Notes: generated by a model not told the origin, from the sequence alone. Shown: positions 21,054 to 32,579, numbered from the stretch's first letter. The stretch is 64,000 nt of DNA from Ehretia macrophylla (GCA_037974665.1 CM075771.1:21029425-21093424); one strand, 5' to 3'. Numbers and translations are program-made.

Positions 21054-22739
21054 ATGGTAACTACCCAGAGTCATAATGTTGCAAGCATACATGAAGAAGA
21101 GGCTGTAGAACAGCCAAATGTGCAGTTCTGTCCAGGAGAGCCCTCCAACCTCGGACAGACTGATCTACCACCTCCAAGGGTGGAAATACCTACAGGAAAC
21201 CATCCACCATACACCAATCCATACACAAATTCATACCCAAGCTACCTGCCTACATACCCGCAAAACTATCCACAAGGACCTACTTGGTACCCAGGGTGGC
21301 AGTATCCCACTGCCACAACGCAAGTTCCACAAACTAACCAACCAGTAGACCTTGGGTATATCCTACAAACTCTGGATTAGTTGAATAAAGCTATTAATAA
21401 CCCAACACCTCAGCCAGCACAGCACCTCTCAGAAAACCAACCACGTCAAACATCGCAGCAAAATCCCACAAGCCAAAAAACCCAATTAACCAGAAACACA
21501 GACAACCCAAGAGAATCTGTGTAGTAGATTCATACTGGGGGGCAACACAAAGAGGTGATAAACTCCACCGGGTCTTCGCAGGGCTCAGATACAGCAGAGC
21601 GAGGCCCTTCTCAAAGTGACCAAAGAGAAGGTACTACTTGTACCGTCTCAGTAGCAGGAGCTTTCAAGGGCCCAAACCCATTCAATCGCACTATCAATGA
21701 AGTTCCAAAGCCCGCGCGATACAAATTGTTATATTTGCCTACCTATGATGGGCATGGAGACCCTAAAGATCACTTGGCAGTTTTCAGGCACAAGATGGAG
21801 TTCACGGAGTTGCCAGAGGCCTGGGTGTGTAAGGCTTTTGCCGGAACATTAGTGGAGGAGGCTAAAGTATGGTACGATGAACTGAAAGAAGGATCGATCG
21901 GTTCTTACTCACAACTAGTAGAATTGTTTTTAGGAAGATTTTCTTCGGCTATCAAGCCAACCCGTCATACCACCTCGTTGCTCGGTTTGAAGCAAAGAAG
22001 GGGAGAAACCCTCCTACAGTATGCAACCCGTTTTAATGAGGCTACCCTGCAGTGTACGCAATTTGATCAAAAATTTTCAATACAGGCATTCACGAAAGGG
22101 GTAACAAATGAATTGCTCCAAGCTTCTTTAGCTAAAAAGACTCCACAAAATATGACAGAATTAATGACCAGGGTGGAGAAGTATATCAAGGTAGAAGAGG
22201 TGGCGATGACAGAGAAAGAGGAAGACCCTAGGAGAAAAGGGCAGAGTAGTAAAGCTCATATAACCTAGAAATAAAGAAAGGCCGAAGAAGGCCGACAAGA
22301 ACAGAGAGGAAGGGAAAGAAGAAAACCACCTAGATGGCGGGGGTTCAACAACTATACTCCTTTGATGAAATCCAGATCTCAGATATTGGCTGAAAGCCAA
22401 ACGCGGATGAACCTCCCAGATCCACCAAAGATGAAAATAGAAAAGGAGCGCCGTAAAGGCAAAGGGCAATATTGCAGGTATCACAAAGATTTTCGGCACG
22501 ATACCGAGGCCTGCAGGAATTTGAAAGATGAGATTGAAGCCCTAATCAGGCGTGGACACCTGCAAGCCTATGTCAAGAGAGGCAATCAGGAAGAGAGACA
22601 GAGGGAGAGAAGTCCAAGACGCGCTCAAGCAGCACGTGCTCAGGTGGAGATTGATATGATAACAAGAGGCATGGCCTCAGGAGGGGAAAACCTCTAGGCC
22701 ATAAAGGGTTACCGCAGAGCAGGTCGCGGAGATCCCCCG
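21054..22739 (+). pseudogene. Gag of the Tat element, broken by in-frame stops
   Basis: The frame starts at the ATG at 21054 (MVTTQSHNVASIHEEEA) and stays in one frame to the protease, interrupted by stops at 21378, about 21521-21526 (two), 22266, 22272 and 22695. The N-terminus is proline- and tyrosine-rich. The Retrotrans_gag domain lies at about 21720-22180, with YLPTYDGHGDPKDHLAVF, AFAGTLVEEAKVWYDEL and a central RRGETLLQYATRFNEATL. A zinc-binding motif of the form CRYHKDFRHDTEACRNLKDE follows near 22480-22535; it is the Tat-type C-x2-H-x4-H-x4-C knuckle (the usual glycine before the second histidine is arginine here). Gag forms the particle and binds RNA. With six stops it cannot be made from this copy. 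Confidence 0.9.
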
Positions 22740-23261
22740 GTGAAGAGACCAAGGGTGGAAGAAAATATCACCTTTGGAGATGAAAATTTGAATGATCTAG
22801 TATTGCCCCATGACGACCCACTGGTGATTGCAGCGGACATCGTTGGGATTGTGGTGCGCAAGATCATGGTTGATACAGGAAGCTCGGCGGAGGTTCTTTT
22901 CCTGAGCACATTTGAGAAGATGGGGTTGAAAATGGAACACTTGAGGATGATGAAAGGGACCTTATCAGGTTTCAATGGCAGAGAAGTAAGGCCTGAGGGT
23001 ATGATAACACTGAAGATGATCCTTGGGCGAAATGAACAGAGCCGTAGTGAGATGCTCGATTTCATTGTGATAGATTGTGAATCACCATACAATGGGATAT
23101 TGGGGAGAGTAGCATTGGGAAAGTTCAGAGCAGTGGTGTCCACTTATCACCTAGCCATGAAATTCCCATCTGAGACTAGAATAGTGACGGTAAGAGGTGA
23201 CCAGATGAGAGCCCAGCAGTGCTACGCAGCTTGTCTGAGGCTGCAAAAAGAAGATAAATAA
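22740..23261 (+). pseudogene. Aspartic protease domain of the Tat element
   Basis: The frame continues from gag without a shift. The catalytic motif IMVDTGSSAEVLF (D-T-G) lies at about 22863-22901, followed by the flap region and SPYNGILGRVALGKFRAVVS at about 23083-23142, the typical second hydrophobic motif of plant Gypsy proteases. The enzyme would cleave gag-pol. A single-base loss near 23300 then breaks the frame to reverse transcriptase. Gag and pol of this lineage are normally one long frame, so the break is damage and not programmed. Confidence 0.88.
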
Positions 23262-23302
23262 TTAATTGAAATCCCGGAGAAGAAGGCTAAAAAGATTCTC
23301 CG

Positions 23303-24805
23303 GCTAAAAAGGGACATGAGCTGAAGAAAGCAGAACCCGCGGAAGAATTACAGAAAGTGGAATTAACAACTGGAAATGAGGTTCAGCTCGGAACAGAGCT
23401 TCCTCAAAACCTGGCAGAAGGTATAACTCATTTCCTATCTTGTAATAAAGATGTATTTGCTTGGTTTGTACATGATATGACAGGGATAGACCCACAAATA
23501 GCCATGCATCGGCTAAGCATAGATCCAGCATTCAGGCCGGTAAAGTAGAAAAGGCGGGTCTTCCATGCAGAAAAGAATCAAGCAATCAGAGAAAAAGTAA
23601 GTAAGTTGTTGAGGGCTGGGCATATACGAGAAGTGGAGTACCCTACCTGGTTGGCAAATGTGGTGATGGTTCCAAAGACATCAGGGGCTTGGGGGATGTG
23701 TATAGACTCTACGGATTTGAACAGGAGCTGCCCAAAAGACTGCTACCCATTGCCTAGAATAGATCAAATGGTGGATGCCATCTCAGGTTTCGAGATGCTG
23801 TCATTCATGGATGCCTTCAAGGGGTACAATCAGATTAAGATGGCACCAGGAGATAAGGAGAAGACGGCGTTCATAACAGACCGAGGGGTGTTTTGCTACA
23901 TGGTGATGCCATTCGGTTTGAAGAACACAGGGGCTTGTTACCAGCGCATGATGGACAAGGTGTTCAAAGAGCAGTTGGGGCGAAATATGGAGGTGTATGT
24001 TGATGACATGTTGGTGAAGAGTAAGAAGGCAGAGACTCACATCGAAGATCTATCCGAGGCATTCTCGAAAATGAGGAAGGTCGACTTCAAATTGAATCCT
24101 GAAAAATGTGCTTTTGGGGTTCAAGTAGGGAAATTTTTGGGATTCATGGTTACTCGAAGAGGCATCGAGGCTAACCCAGAAAAGGTGCAAGCCATTTTGG
24201 ACTTCGAGCCACCCAGAAGTGTCAAGGATGTTCAGAAATTGACGGGAAAGATAGCAGGCTTGAGCAGATTCATGGCTAGGTCAACAGACAGATGTGCTCC
24301 CCTGTTCAAAATCCTGCGCAAACCAAAGGATTTTCAGTGGACGGTAGAATGTCAAGAAGCTTTTGAAAAGTTGAAGGAGTACTTAAGCTCGGCACCTTTG
24401 ATGTCCAAACCAGAACCCAGTAAGACTTTGTACGTATATTTAGCAGTATCCCCAGTAGCTGTGGCGGCAGCACTAGTACGACAGGATGGAAAACAGCAGA
24501 GGCCAGTCTACTATATCAGCCAAGTACTTAAAGGAGCTGAGCTGAGGTATCCTCCTGTAGAGCAAATGACATTAGCTCTACTGGTGGCCTCAAGAAAGCT
24601 TAGACATTACTTTGAGGCGCATCCCATATGTATTATGATGGATATGCCATTTAAACAGATGTTGCAGAAACCAGAGGCATCAGGAAGGCTCCTAAAGTGG
24701 TCTGTGGAGTTGAGCCAATTTGACATCACATTCAGACCAAGGATTGCGATAAAAGCTCAAGCTGTGGCAGATTTCATTGTGGAATTCACAGGAGAGCCAT
24801 CTGAG
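23303..24805 (+). pseudogene. Reverse transcriptase and RNase H domains of the Tat element
   Basis: After the frameshift the frame runs through one stop at about 23546. Reverse transcriptase follows, with ANVVMVPKTSGAWGMCID, FMDAFKGYNQIKM, FGLKNTGACYQRMMDKVF and the catalytic box VYVDDMLVKSK (Y-V-D-D at about 23996-24007). The attached RNase H region includes PLMSKPEPSKTLYVYLAVSP and YPPVEQMTLALLVASRKLRH. This first RNase H looks degenerate at the acidic positions, as is common in elements that have gained a second one. Apart from the early stop this is the best preserved part of the element. Confidence 0.92.
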
Positions 24806-25077
24806 GTTAGTCCAAGGCCGTGGAAGATTTGGGTAGATAGAGCCTCAGGCAAGAGCGGCAGCGGAGCTGGAGTCATACTTCAGGGTCCAGACGGCGATGA
24901 GTTGCAGTTCGCTTTGAAGTTCCGTTTCTCAGCCTCAAATAATGAGGCTGAATATGAAGCCCTCATTGCAGGTATTAAAACAGCTTAGGCGATGAGGGCT
25001 GATGCAATAGAAGCTCACACGGACTCACAATTGGTGCAAGCCAAATAGATGGAGAATACGAAGCCAAAGATGAAACC
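24806..25077 (+). pseudogene. Second (additional) RNase H domain of the Tat element
   Basis: WKIWVDRASGKSGSGAGVIL at about 24821-24880 carries the first catalytic Asp. NNEAEYEALIAGI (24940-24978) carries the Glu, and HTDSQLVQAK (25016-25045) carries the second Asp. Stops lie at 24986 and about 25046. A one-base shift near 25045 moves the frame to QIDGEYEAKDETMVAYLANV. An extra RNase H between RT/RH and integrase is the accepted hallmark of the Tat lineage. Confidence 0.85.
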
Positions 25078-26526
25078 ATGGTGGCCTACTTAGCCAATGT
25101 AAAAAGTGGAGTGGCAGGATTGAATGGTTTCACAATCAGCCATATACCACGGACGGAGAACGAGAAAGCAGATGTCCTCTTGAAGCTTGCAGTAGGAGTA
25201 ACGAGGCCAATAACGATAGAGGTGGAGGAGGTTTTCGAGCCAAGCATAATTCGGGAGTGCAAGGAGATAGCCCAAGTGGAGCACAGTGAGTCTTGGATGC
25301 CACCTATGGTCGATTTCCTTGAAAAGAGGATCTTACCAGAAAACAATGAAGAAGCAAGGAAGGTAATAATCCGAGCTCCAAAATATGTAATGCTTGGAAA
25401 GCAATTGTATCGAAAAATATTTACTTGGCCTATGCTTAAGTGTGTAGACAAAGGTAAGGGCGATTACATACTTAGGGAAATGCACGAGGGGATTTGTGGT
25501 AATCACATAGGCCACAGAGCTTTGGCTCGAAAGATATTGAGATATGGGTATTTCTGGCCAACGCTGAATGAAGACGCTCGGCGCTTGGTGCAAAAATGTG
25601 ATACATGCCAGAGATTCTCAAGAATCCCACGACAACCTGCAGTGGAGTTGACTGTGATGATGAGCCTCTGCCCATTTGCTCAATGGGGTCTGGATATATT
25701 AGGACCTTTCCTAATGAGCAAAGGTCAGAGGGTCAAATGTTTTGTGATGGTAGATTATTTTACTAAATGGGTGGAAGCCGAGCCCGTCGCCAAGACTATA
25801 GATAGAAATGCTTGGAATTTTGTGTGGAAACATGTCGTATGCAGATTTGGGATTCCAAGAGTGATAGTAACAGATCACGGGACCCAGTTTGATTGCCACT
25901 ATTTTAAGAAACAATGCTCGGAGTTAGGCGTTTCCCTTAGATTTGCTTCTGTAACACATCCGCAAACTAATGGCCAAGTAGAGAATGCTAACAGATCTAT
26001 TTTGCAGGGTCTGAAAAAGAAGCTAGCAGCAGCCAAAGGCCTCTGGGCCGAAGTTTTGCCAGAAGTACTATAGGGATACAGAACAACGCCAAACTAGTCG
26101 ACAGGCGAAACCCCCTTCAGCCTAACATTCGGGGTAGATGTTGTCCTACCTGTAGAAATTGGCTCGACAAGCCAAAGAGTCGCTGAGTATGAAAAAGAAG
26201 TTAATAACCAGGCCCTGTGAGAAGACCTGGATTTGGTGGAAGAATTTAGAGAGAAAGCTAGAATAAAGATGCTCGAAGACAAGAGGGCTATGGCAAGGTA
26301 TTTCAAAAAGAGAGTAAGAAATAGAGAACTTAAAGAGGGGGATCTAGTCCTCAGAAGAGCAATCTTCAAACCTGATTCAAATCAGGGAAAACTCAGACCA
26401 AACTGGGAAGACCCGTACACGATAATTAAAGAGGTCAAACCCGGAACTTACAGACTCAGAGACCTCGATGGCAAGGAGCTAAGAAATGCATGGCATGTAG
26501 AGCATCTAAGAAAATATTACATGTAA
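25078..26526 (+). pseudogene. Integrase of the Tat element
   Basis: The end of the second RNase H (ISHIPRTENEKADVLLKLAV) is followed by the integrase zinc finger, with histidines in HEGICGNH and cysteines in CDTCQRFSRIPRQP (HHCC). The catalytic core has Asp in WGLDILGPF (about 25693), Asp in VIVTDHGTQFD (about 25873) and Glu in NGQVENANRSILQGL (about 25981), a complete D-D-E set. Stops at about 26071, 26095 and 26218 break the C-terminal half. The frame then reopens to its natural end KELRNAWHVEHLRKYYM at 26526. No chromodomain is seen, as expected for Tat. Confidence 0.92.
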
Positions 26527-26931
26527 TCATTTTCCTTGAATATTTAAGTACTGTTTATGATTATGTCCTTTTTTTTCGCCCAAAGTTTCCGTTAATGATT
26601 GTAATAGAAGCAAATCAAATCCCAAAAAAGAGAAACCGAGGATCAAGACAAGGGGGCACGACCCTCGAGAATTTTAATAAAAAAAAGGCACGACTCCCAA
26701 GATCTAGACCAAGGGGCACAATCCCCGAGGTCCAAGGCTGGGGACACGACCCCCCCCAAAGCCATCAAATTGTCCTTCAAACAGGTAAAGAGTTTTGAAA
26801 ATGCATGACCCAACAAAACCAAGTACGAAAGAAGAAAGAGACAATAAATCAACGAAAAGAAAAACTTTTTTCATTAAAGACGAAAGTCTTCATTACAAAA
26901 GGCAAATATAATGCTTTAAATACAATGTCTA
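26527..26931. other. Spacer between integrase and antisense gene, with short GC-rich repeats
   Basis: Contains imperfect repeats of AAGGGGGCACGACCC / AAGGGGCACAATCCCCGAGG around 26650-26755. It probably includes the 3' untranslated end of the antisense gene. Confidence 0.5.
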
Positions 26932-29436
26932 TCACTCATCCTCAGAGCTCGAAGAATCATCAAAAAGTACATTCTCCCTAATAGTTAAACCATGCCTTTT
27001 GGCATAATGATCAAGCTTCTCCTGAAGCGCAGCAGTGACGTCATTTGTGGTGTCAGCAGCAGATTGAGCATAAAGACTCTTCAAATCATCCTTGTATCCC
27101 TGCCCACAACAGAAATCCTCTACTACCTAGACCTTCATATCCTCTAAAGAAACTTGCAGGTCTTTGAATTGAGCTTCCATGGAACCGCGAGCTGTCTGTG
27201 ATACCTCTAACTCAGACTGAAGCCTCTCATACTCAGACTGAAGCCTCTCACACTCAGCCCTGGCTTCCTCTTGAGCCCTCAGGGAAGCCATCCAGTCAGT
27301 CCGGAGTTGGCGACGCTCGGAATTTGCTGAAGCACCGTCTTCTCGAGCTATTCTAGTTGTCTCGCGAGTGGCAATAAGCTCGGCTTAGATTGCAGCCTCT
27401 AAGCTCCTAGAACGCTCCTCAAACTCTTTAAAAGAAGCCTTAGCCTCAACAAGCCGCCGCTCATATTGTTCCACGAAGCGGTAGGCTACGCTGAGACCCA
27501 TGGACATCTGCGACAAACAAAGCAAAGGTCAGGAAAATATAACTCAAATAAAAATAGAAGGAGAGCTAAAGGAAGAAAGTACCTTAAAGCAAGCCTTTTC
27601 AAAGGCTTCTTGAGCAACAGAGTTTAACCGATAGCTCGGAAGTTCATCCAAATAACTCGCCACATTATCGGGACCCTCGGGAATAGGGAGAGACCTCGGA
27701 CGAGACTGGGCAGAGCCCTCAGGAGCAGGGGGAGATCTCGGATGAGGCGGGTCAGAAGAACTGGCGGCTAAAAGAAAGGCATCTTTAACCAAACCACTGT
27801 TCTCAGGCATAACGCCAACTACCTCTTCATAAGGAGGAGCTTCATAACCAGCAGTAACTTCTCTAAAGGCTTCAAATCTACGAGCAGCTCTTTCAGGAGT
27901 TGGAGAAGAAAAATCCTGCACGACAGGAGGCTCGGACCAGGTGGGCTCGGACTCGGATGAACTATCTGACTGAACTACTTTTCTTCGTGGCCGAGCAACC
28001 TTCTTTCATTTTTTGCTGGGACCACCTTTAACCTTCTTTTTTCCAGCTCGTTTAGAAACGCGAGCTCTTTGTACCACAGCTTGAGCTTCCTGAGCAACCG
28101 CTTTGACTGGATCAAGTCTGCCAGCATCGGCAGTTCGAGCCTCAATAGCCTCAAAAGCGCAGGGGGGCATATGCTGTTGAGCCTCCGGGATAGCGGTGCC
28201 TGTAATGGCAAAATAAGAGTCAGTTATGCAAAAAGAAAAGCTTAAAATGAAAATACATGTATGAAAATTTTTATTACCTTCATGGATCAGCACATCAGCC
28301 TGGAACCTAGCGACTGGAGAAGATGAAACCACAACAACAGGGGATCCACGTAATGGAGAGTGAGTCGCAGCTGAAGACCCCGCATCGGCATTAACACACC
28401 TCGACTGATCATAAATGCCAGAGGCTAGAACAGCTTCACGTGTCAAATAGATGATACCGCGCACGGGCCGAGCTCGACGAAGAATATAAGAAGTCATAAG
28501 CCTCTCGGATGAGGTCAGGAGAGGAGGCTCACGATAAACATCAAGCTCAGTGCGTGGTAAATGCCTGTAAAGTCTTCTTACTTGGCATCTGAAAGGATGA
28601 ATGATGAATACAAACTTGGTGTGCCATCCTCGGTTGCTAGAAGGCCAGTTAGAGAATAAGCGATAACTAGGCCTAGCAGAGAAGGAGTATACAACGAAAT
28701 TTTTGGGGTCATGGATCAATTGATGAAATTGACGGAAAAGATTAAGGGTCGGAGTAAGACCAAGCGACTTGACCCACACATAAAAAGCCACTATATCTCT
28801 CCAGCCGTTAGAAGCAAGTTGGCAAGGAGCAATGTCAAGGAAATTAAGGATGCAGACGATAAAGGCAGGGAGAGGAAGGCGGAGAAACTAAAGAGCGAGA
28901 TAAGGAAAGACCACTTCCCCTACCTCGGGTCGACAGGCCACATCCTGGTAGCAAGGAATTCTAACTTCATAACCAGGGGGAAAGACATCATCGTTGTGAA
29001 GCTCTCGCAATTCGGCTTCGCCAAAGGTACAGTTATAATACAAGGCGAAAAAATCTGTTTGAGCATCGGGGTCAAGATCAGGTGTTACGGCTCTAGAAGG
29101 AGGAGGAGAAGGCATGGGTATCCTAGGAATCATCTCTAGAGTAATGTGTGGAAGATTAGGATTCGGATCACATTGAGGAATGGTTTGAGAAGTTTCGGAC
29201 TCAGTAGGATTAGAAGGACTAGACTCCGAAGGCCCGACTTCATCAATCCTGACAGACCTAAGTGGTTGAGCGGGAATAGGAACCCCAAGGGGTGGAGTTG
29301 AAGAAAATGGGGGAATAGCTGTAACTAAAGGGTCAGTATGAGTAGCCCCCTGAAAACTGAGGCCCTGAGTCGCAGCGGGAAGAGCAACAGTAACCTCCAT
29401 AATTTTTGTAGAAGAAGTTGAAGAAGAAGACGCCAT
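26932..29436 (-). pseudogene. Antisense spliced gene of the Tat element (putative gypsy-type transposon domain plus coiled coil)
   Basis: Three exons can be placed with phase-consistent GT-AG sites: 29436-28278, 28199-27583 and 27507-26932. Together they give 784 codons including the final stop. The start is MASSSSTSSTKIMEVTVALP, then a Ser/Pro-rich region. Next comes a domain with DFFALYYNCTFGEAELRELH, FLRLPLPAFIVCILNFLDIA and QLASNGWRDIVAFYVWVKSL, which fits the Pfam family named putative gypsy type transposon (PF04195). Exon 2 holds a basic stretch (SKRAGKKKVKGGPSKK) and a Pro/Ser-rich acidic part. Exon 3 is a long coiled coil (AECERLQSEYERLQSELEVS) with an acidic serine tail (SSSSEDE). 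Four in-frame stops (at about 28888, 28006, 27386 and 27130) disable it. The role of this protein in Tat elements is unknown. Confidence 0.82.
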
Positions 29437-29690
29437 AAAATTATATATAAATATATAAATGATGGATATAAAAAGAGGTCAAAGGATAAAGGATAAGGTA
29501 CCAAAGTGGTGACGCCGAGGTGTTCGGCGTTGACGAGGTGGCGGCACCAAGGTGTTGGTGGTGGCGCTGAGGTGGTAGCCGAGGTGTTGGTGGCGGAGCT
29601 CGAGGTGTATGAGCTTTGGAGAGAAAGATGAGAGAGTAAGAGAGAGGAGTGTTTGAAAAGAAGGTGAAGTGTTTGAATGATAGAAAGATG

Positions 29691-29698
29691 TATTTATA
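29691..29698 (-). promoter_or_regulatory. Putative TATA box of the antisense gene
   Basis: CTTATAAATAC on the minus strand lies about 255 bp before the antisense ATG at 29436. It suggests transcription from inside the element and not from the LTR. No other promoter elements were assigned. Confidence 0.45.
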
Positions 29699-29908
29699 AG
29701 AGTAAAAATGGGAGGGAAAACCAAGAGTTTCAAATCCTCATCATTTATTCAAAAAACATTGCACCGGATCTTGACAAGTGGCAAGACAACATTAATGGTG
29801 GTAGGTGGCAAATGCACAGATGACGAGGTGATTTTAGAATGATTTATCGACTAGATTCAACGTTGCCAAGGCATCACAATCAGTTCCAGAACCTATTTTA
29901 TAGCTCCA

Positions 29909-29926
29909 AGAACTGAGGGGGCATCA
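29909..29926 (+). other. Polypurine tract of the Tat element
   Basis: AAGAACTGAGGGGGCATCA lies directly before the 3' LTR start TGATATGGG. It is the purine-rich primer site for plus-strand DNA synthesis. Confidence 0.75.
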
Positions 29927-30999
29927 TGATATGGGTAAGACCCCTGAGCTTTTACAAAAATCGCAAATTGCCGCAAATTAACCCAGGAGGAGAGATTCGA
30001 CGACGAAGTCCGGATCCGAGGTCCAAGGGACCTTGGACCAAGAGACCTGAGGTCCCTTGGACCTCGGACATAATAAAATCACCGAGGTCCCTTGGACCTC
30101 GGAACTTATGTCCAAGGTCCAAGAGACCTAGGACAAAATTTGTCTGAGGTCTCTTGGACCTCGGACAGAATAAGCAATCCGAGATCCAAGGGATCTCGGA
30201 ACTTATGTCCGAGGTCCTTTGGACCTCGAACAAAACTAGTCCGAGGTCCTTTGGACCTCGGACATAATGTCCAAGGTCCTAGGGACCTCGGACAAAACCT
30301 GTCCGAGGTCTCTTGGACCTCGGATGTCCGAGGTCCAAGAGACCTCGGAATCATTAATCCGAGGTCCATTGGACCTCAGAATTTAGTCCGAGGTCCAATT
30401 GGACCTCGGACCAAATTTGTCCGCAGCCCAACGGAGCTCGGACTAAGCCAATCCGAGGTCTCAGGCACCTCGAACGGTAAATCGGTCTTCATGCATGGAG
30501 AAACTTCATAAGCTCGGACGAGGCATAGGGCTATCCGAAAGTCACTTTTTAAGACCTCGAGCTAAGAAGCGCTGGTAGGCATTGTTCCATAAACTCAGAG
30601 AATCCCCAACTAATCTCCCACTAAACCATCTAAACAATTGTCCACTGGCCCTTTAATAATTCCACACATATTTGTAATGATGATCCACTACTGCACCTTT
30701 AATCTTTTGACTCAGCTGCAATGATAACTTCTCCTTTGTGACTCAGCAACCATGTGACTTATTTTTTAAACCATAAACCATGATGCCTATAAAAGGCAGA
30801 AGATTCAGCAAGAAAAAGGCAGGTACATCTAATACTCACATTTACACACATATATACATTCTCTTCTCTGCTGAACCAGGAAGTTAATTTAAGCATCGGA
30901 GTGCTAATATGGGCTAGACCCGTCAAGCTCTCTTTGTTTTGCAAGCATCAAAGCGGTACGTGAAGGCCACTTGCAACACGACATTTTTCTACCTTAACA
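29927..30999 (+). repeat. 3' LTR of the Tat element (1073 bp)
   Basis: Matches the 5' LTR from its second start copy onward, with scattered single changes and a reshuffled palindrome array (30012-30475, about 15 units). Two units show matched changes in both arms or otherwise keep pairing (for example TCCGAGATCC...GGATCTCGGA at about 30178). A TATA box CCTATAAAAGGC lies at about 30786-30797. It ends CTACCTTAACA, followed by the target duplication ATGAC. Confidence 0.93.
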
Positions 31000-31004
31000 A
31001 TGAC

Positions 31005-32480
31005 AATCTTAATAACATTAATTGTTAAGCTTTTTATTCATCTAAGCTGTCAAATTTCAAAGTTTGGACGAGAGTAATATTAAAATATATGTCCTCTATT
31101 GCAACTACGCTACAATTCCTGCTGTCCTTTGATCCTTTCAACAGTGATGGATCCGTAAATTGCACGGAAATTTTGTTTGGATCTGCATGACTATGACAAT
31201 TTGACAATATGCTTTGGTACTAATTATAATTTTCGACTACATATATAAATTTTTTAGTCAGCGTAAACTTTGATATACACGTATGAACTTTTTTTTTTTT
31301 TTTTGTGATTTGAGATCCCCGGCTAGATCCTAGGCAACTCCTATTATATATGGAATTCTTAATCTTTTCTTATTCAATAATTACTTAACTAATATTGAAA
31401 TTATATGTGGATATACTTTTGCCAGCTCGTTGTTAATTAGAGATCAAATTCATCATCTTTTTTGAAAAAAAAAAAAAAAAGACGTCAGCGACAATTAGCA
31501 TAGACTTGGAAATAGATAAAGCTCATGTCTTAATTACTACTACATTTTTTATCTGTTACAATACTTAAAATTATTGCGAAAATGTTAAAAATCATGCAAA
31601 TGACTTTATACAATAATTTTTCAACCATTGTATATTGTCTCATTGTAAATTTTTTAGTACAATAATTTTTATCAATAATAAATAATAATTTTAAAAAATT
31701 ATTGCAATTAAAATATAATTTAAAAACGAAGCATAAAAGTAATCTTATGAACAATTATTAACAAAAAGTGATTAAAAGTATTTAAATGTTACAATTACCT
31801 AAAATATTTATAAAAAAGTTTTAATTTATATAACAGTTAAAAAACTATTATAATAAGACGCAATGCAACAACGGTTTTATATTTTAATTAAAATATTGTA
31901 AAAGAGCCAACGTATTGTAATATTATGTAGTAATGTCTCAGTTGCTGTAGAAGTGTAAATCGATGTACCACAATGGATCTTTTGTCACGCAACATATTTA
32001 TTTATTTATTTTTTGGTCAAATAACAAACTAATTCAAAAAGCAGAAACACTAACCGATTCCTATAGGATGGATATCCTGAGAAAAGAGATACAACAAACG
32101 AGACGAAATAAAGAAAACCAATTTACAGGTAACTCTTCTCTACGCCTATACTTTGCTACTTAGTCACAGGGTTGGTTGACAGATCTTCTGATGCACTGAA
32201 ACTTTAGTCTCGAGTTTCCTGCCACAATTTTTGTGATATCTTCTACAATGGTGAATGCTCTTCAACAAAAGACAGACTCTAAAAAAATAATTACTTTAAG
32301 AACGACCTCTGCATTACTTTCAATGATGATGTTAGAATGCTGCACCTGACCAACAAAGAGTCACGCAACATCTCATGATGTGCTATATGGAAAAGAGTTG
32401 CACTTCAAAGAAACAAATGACTTGACTTTAACATTTTAAGACTATTGAAGGACACAATTACTTCTTAGATGAAGACGTGA
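31005..32480. repeat. Segmental duplication unit A2, right half
   Basis: GATCCTTTCAACAGTG, GGATCCGT and AATTGCACGGAA at 31130-31170 match 40283-40312 (unit A3). GAGATCAAATTCATCAT (31441) onward matches unit A1 at 18205. A2 therefore overlaps both neighbours. A segment at about 31530-31930 is absent from A1 and has weak inverted ends (ATTACTAC..CATT and AATATTATGTAGTAAT), so it may be a MITE. No intact gene lies here. Confidence 0.7.
31996..32359 (-). mobile_element. 5'-truncated LINE (L1-type), 364 bp, RNase H end
   Basis: GTCACGCAACAT lies on both sides (31984-31995 and 32360-32371), a 12-bp target duplication. Unit A1 carries the empty site at about 18652 (GTCACGTAACATC). On the minus strand the insert ends TTTGACCAAAAAATAAAT, an A-rich tail. 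Its readable pieces (IIESNAEVV, then VEDITKIVAGNS and FQCIRRSVNQPCD) resemble the RNase H region near the 3' end of plant L1 elements. Frameshifts and stops make it dead. Confidence 0.8.
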
Positions 32481-32579
32481 GTTCTCTTGCACATGTTGTT
32501 TTGAAACTAAGGCATAGCTCGAGGGAAATTTTATCCATTACCATGTACAAGAGAAATGGAATTTAGCGTCTTTAAATTT

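Larger units (their letters stand above)
19815..30999 (+). mobile_element. Complete but inactive Tat-type Ty3/Gypsy LTR retrotransposon, 11.2 kb
   Basis: Two LTRs beginning TGATATGGGTAAGACC and ending CTACCTTAACA flank an internal region with PBS, gag, protease, reverse transcriptase, RNase H, a second RNase H, integrase, an antisense gene and a polypurine tract. ATGAC lies directly outside both ends (19810-19814 and 31000-31004), so both borders and a single insertion event are certain. The second RNase H domain between RT/RH and integrase, and the extra antisense gene near the 3' end, place it in the Tat lineage. Gag-pol carries about nine in-frame stops and two frameshifts, so the copy is dead. 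Many of the stops are TAG or TAA and compatible with C-to-T or G-to-A change, as expected for methylated, silenced DNA. Confidence 0.95.

Noticed and set aside
28711-29139. 142-codon plus-strand frame with basic tail
   Set aside because: It is the shadow of exon 1 of the antisense gene. The minus-strand reading has recognisable domain sequence and consistent splicing.
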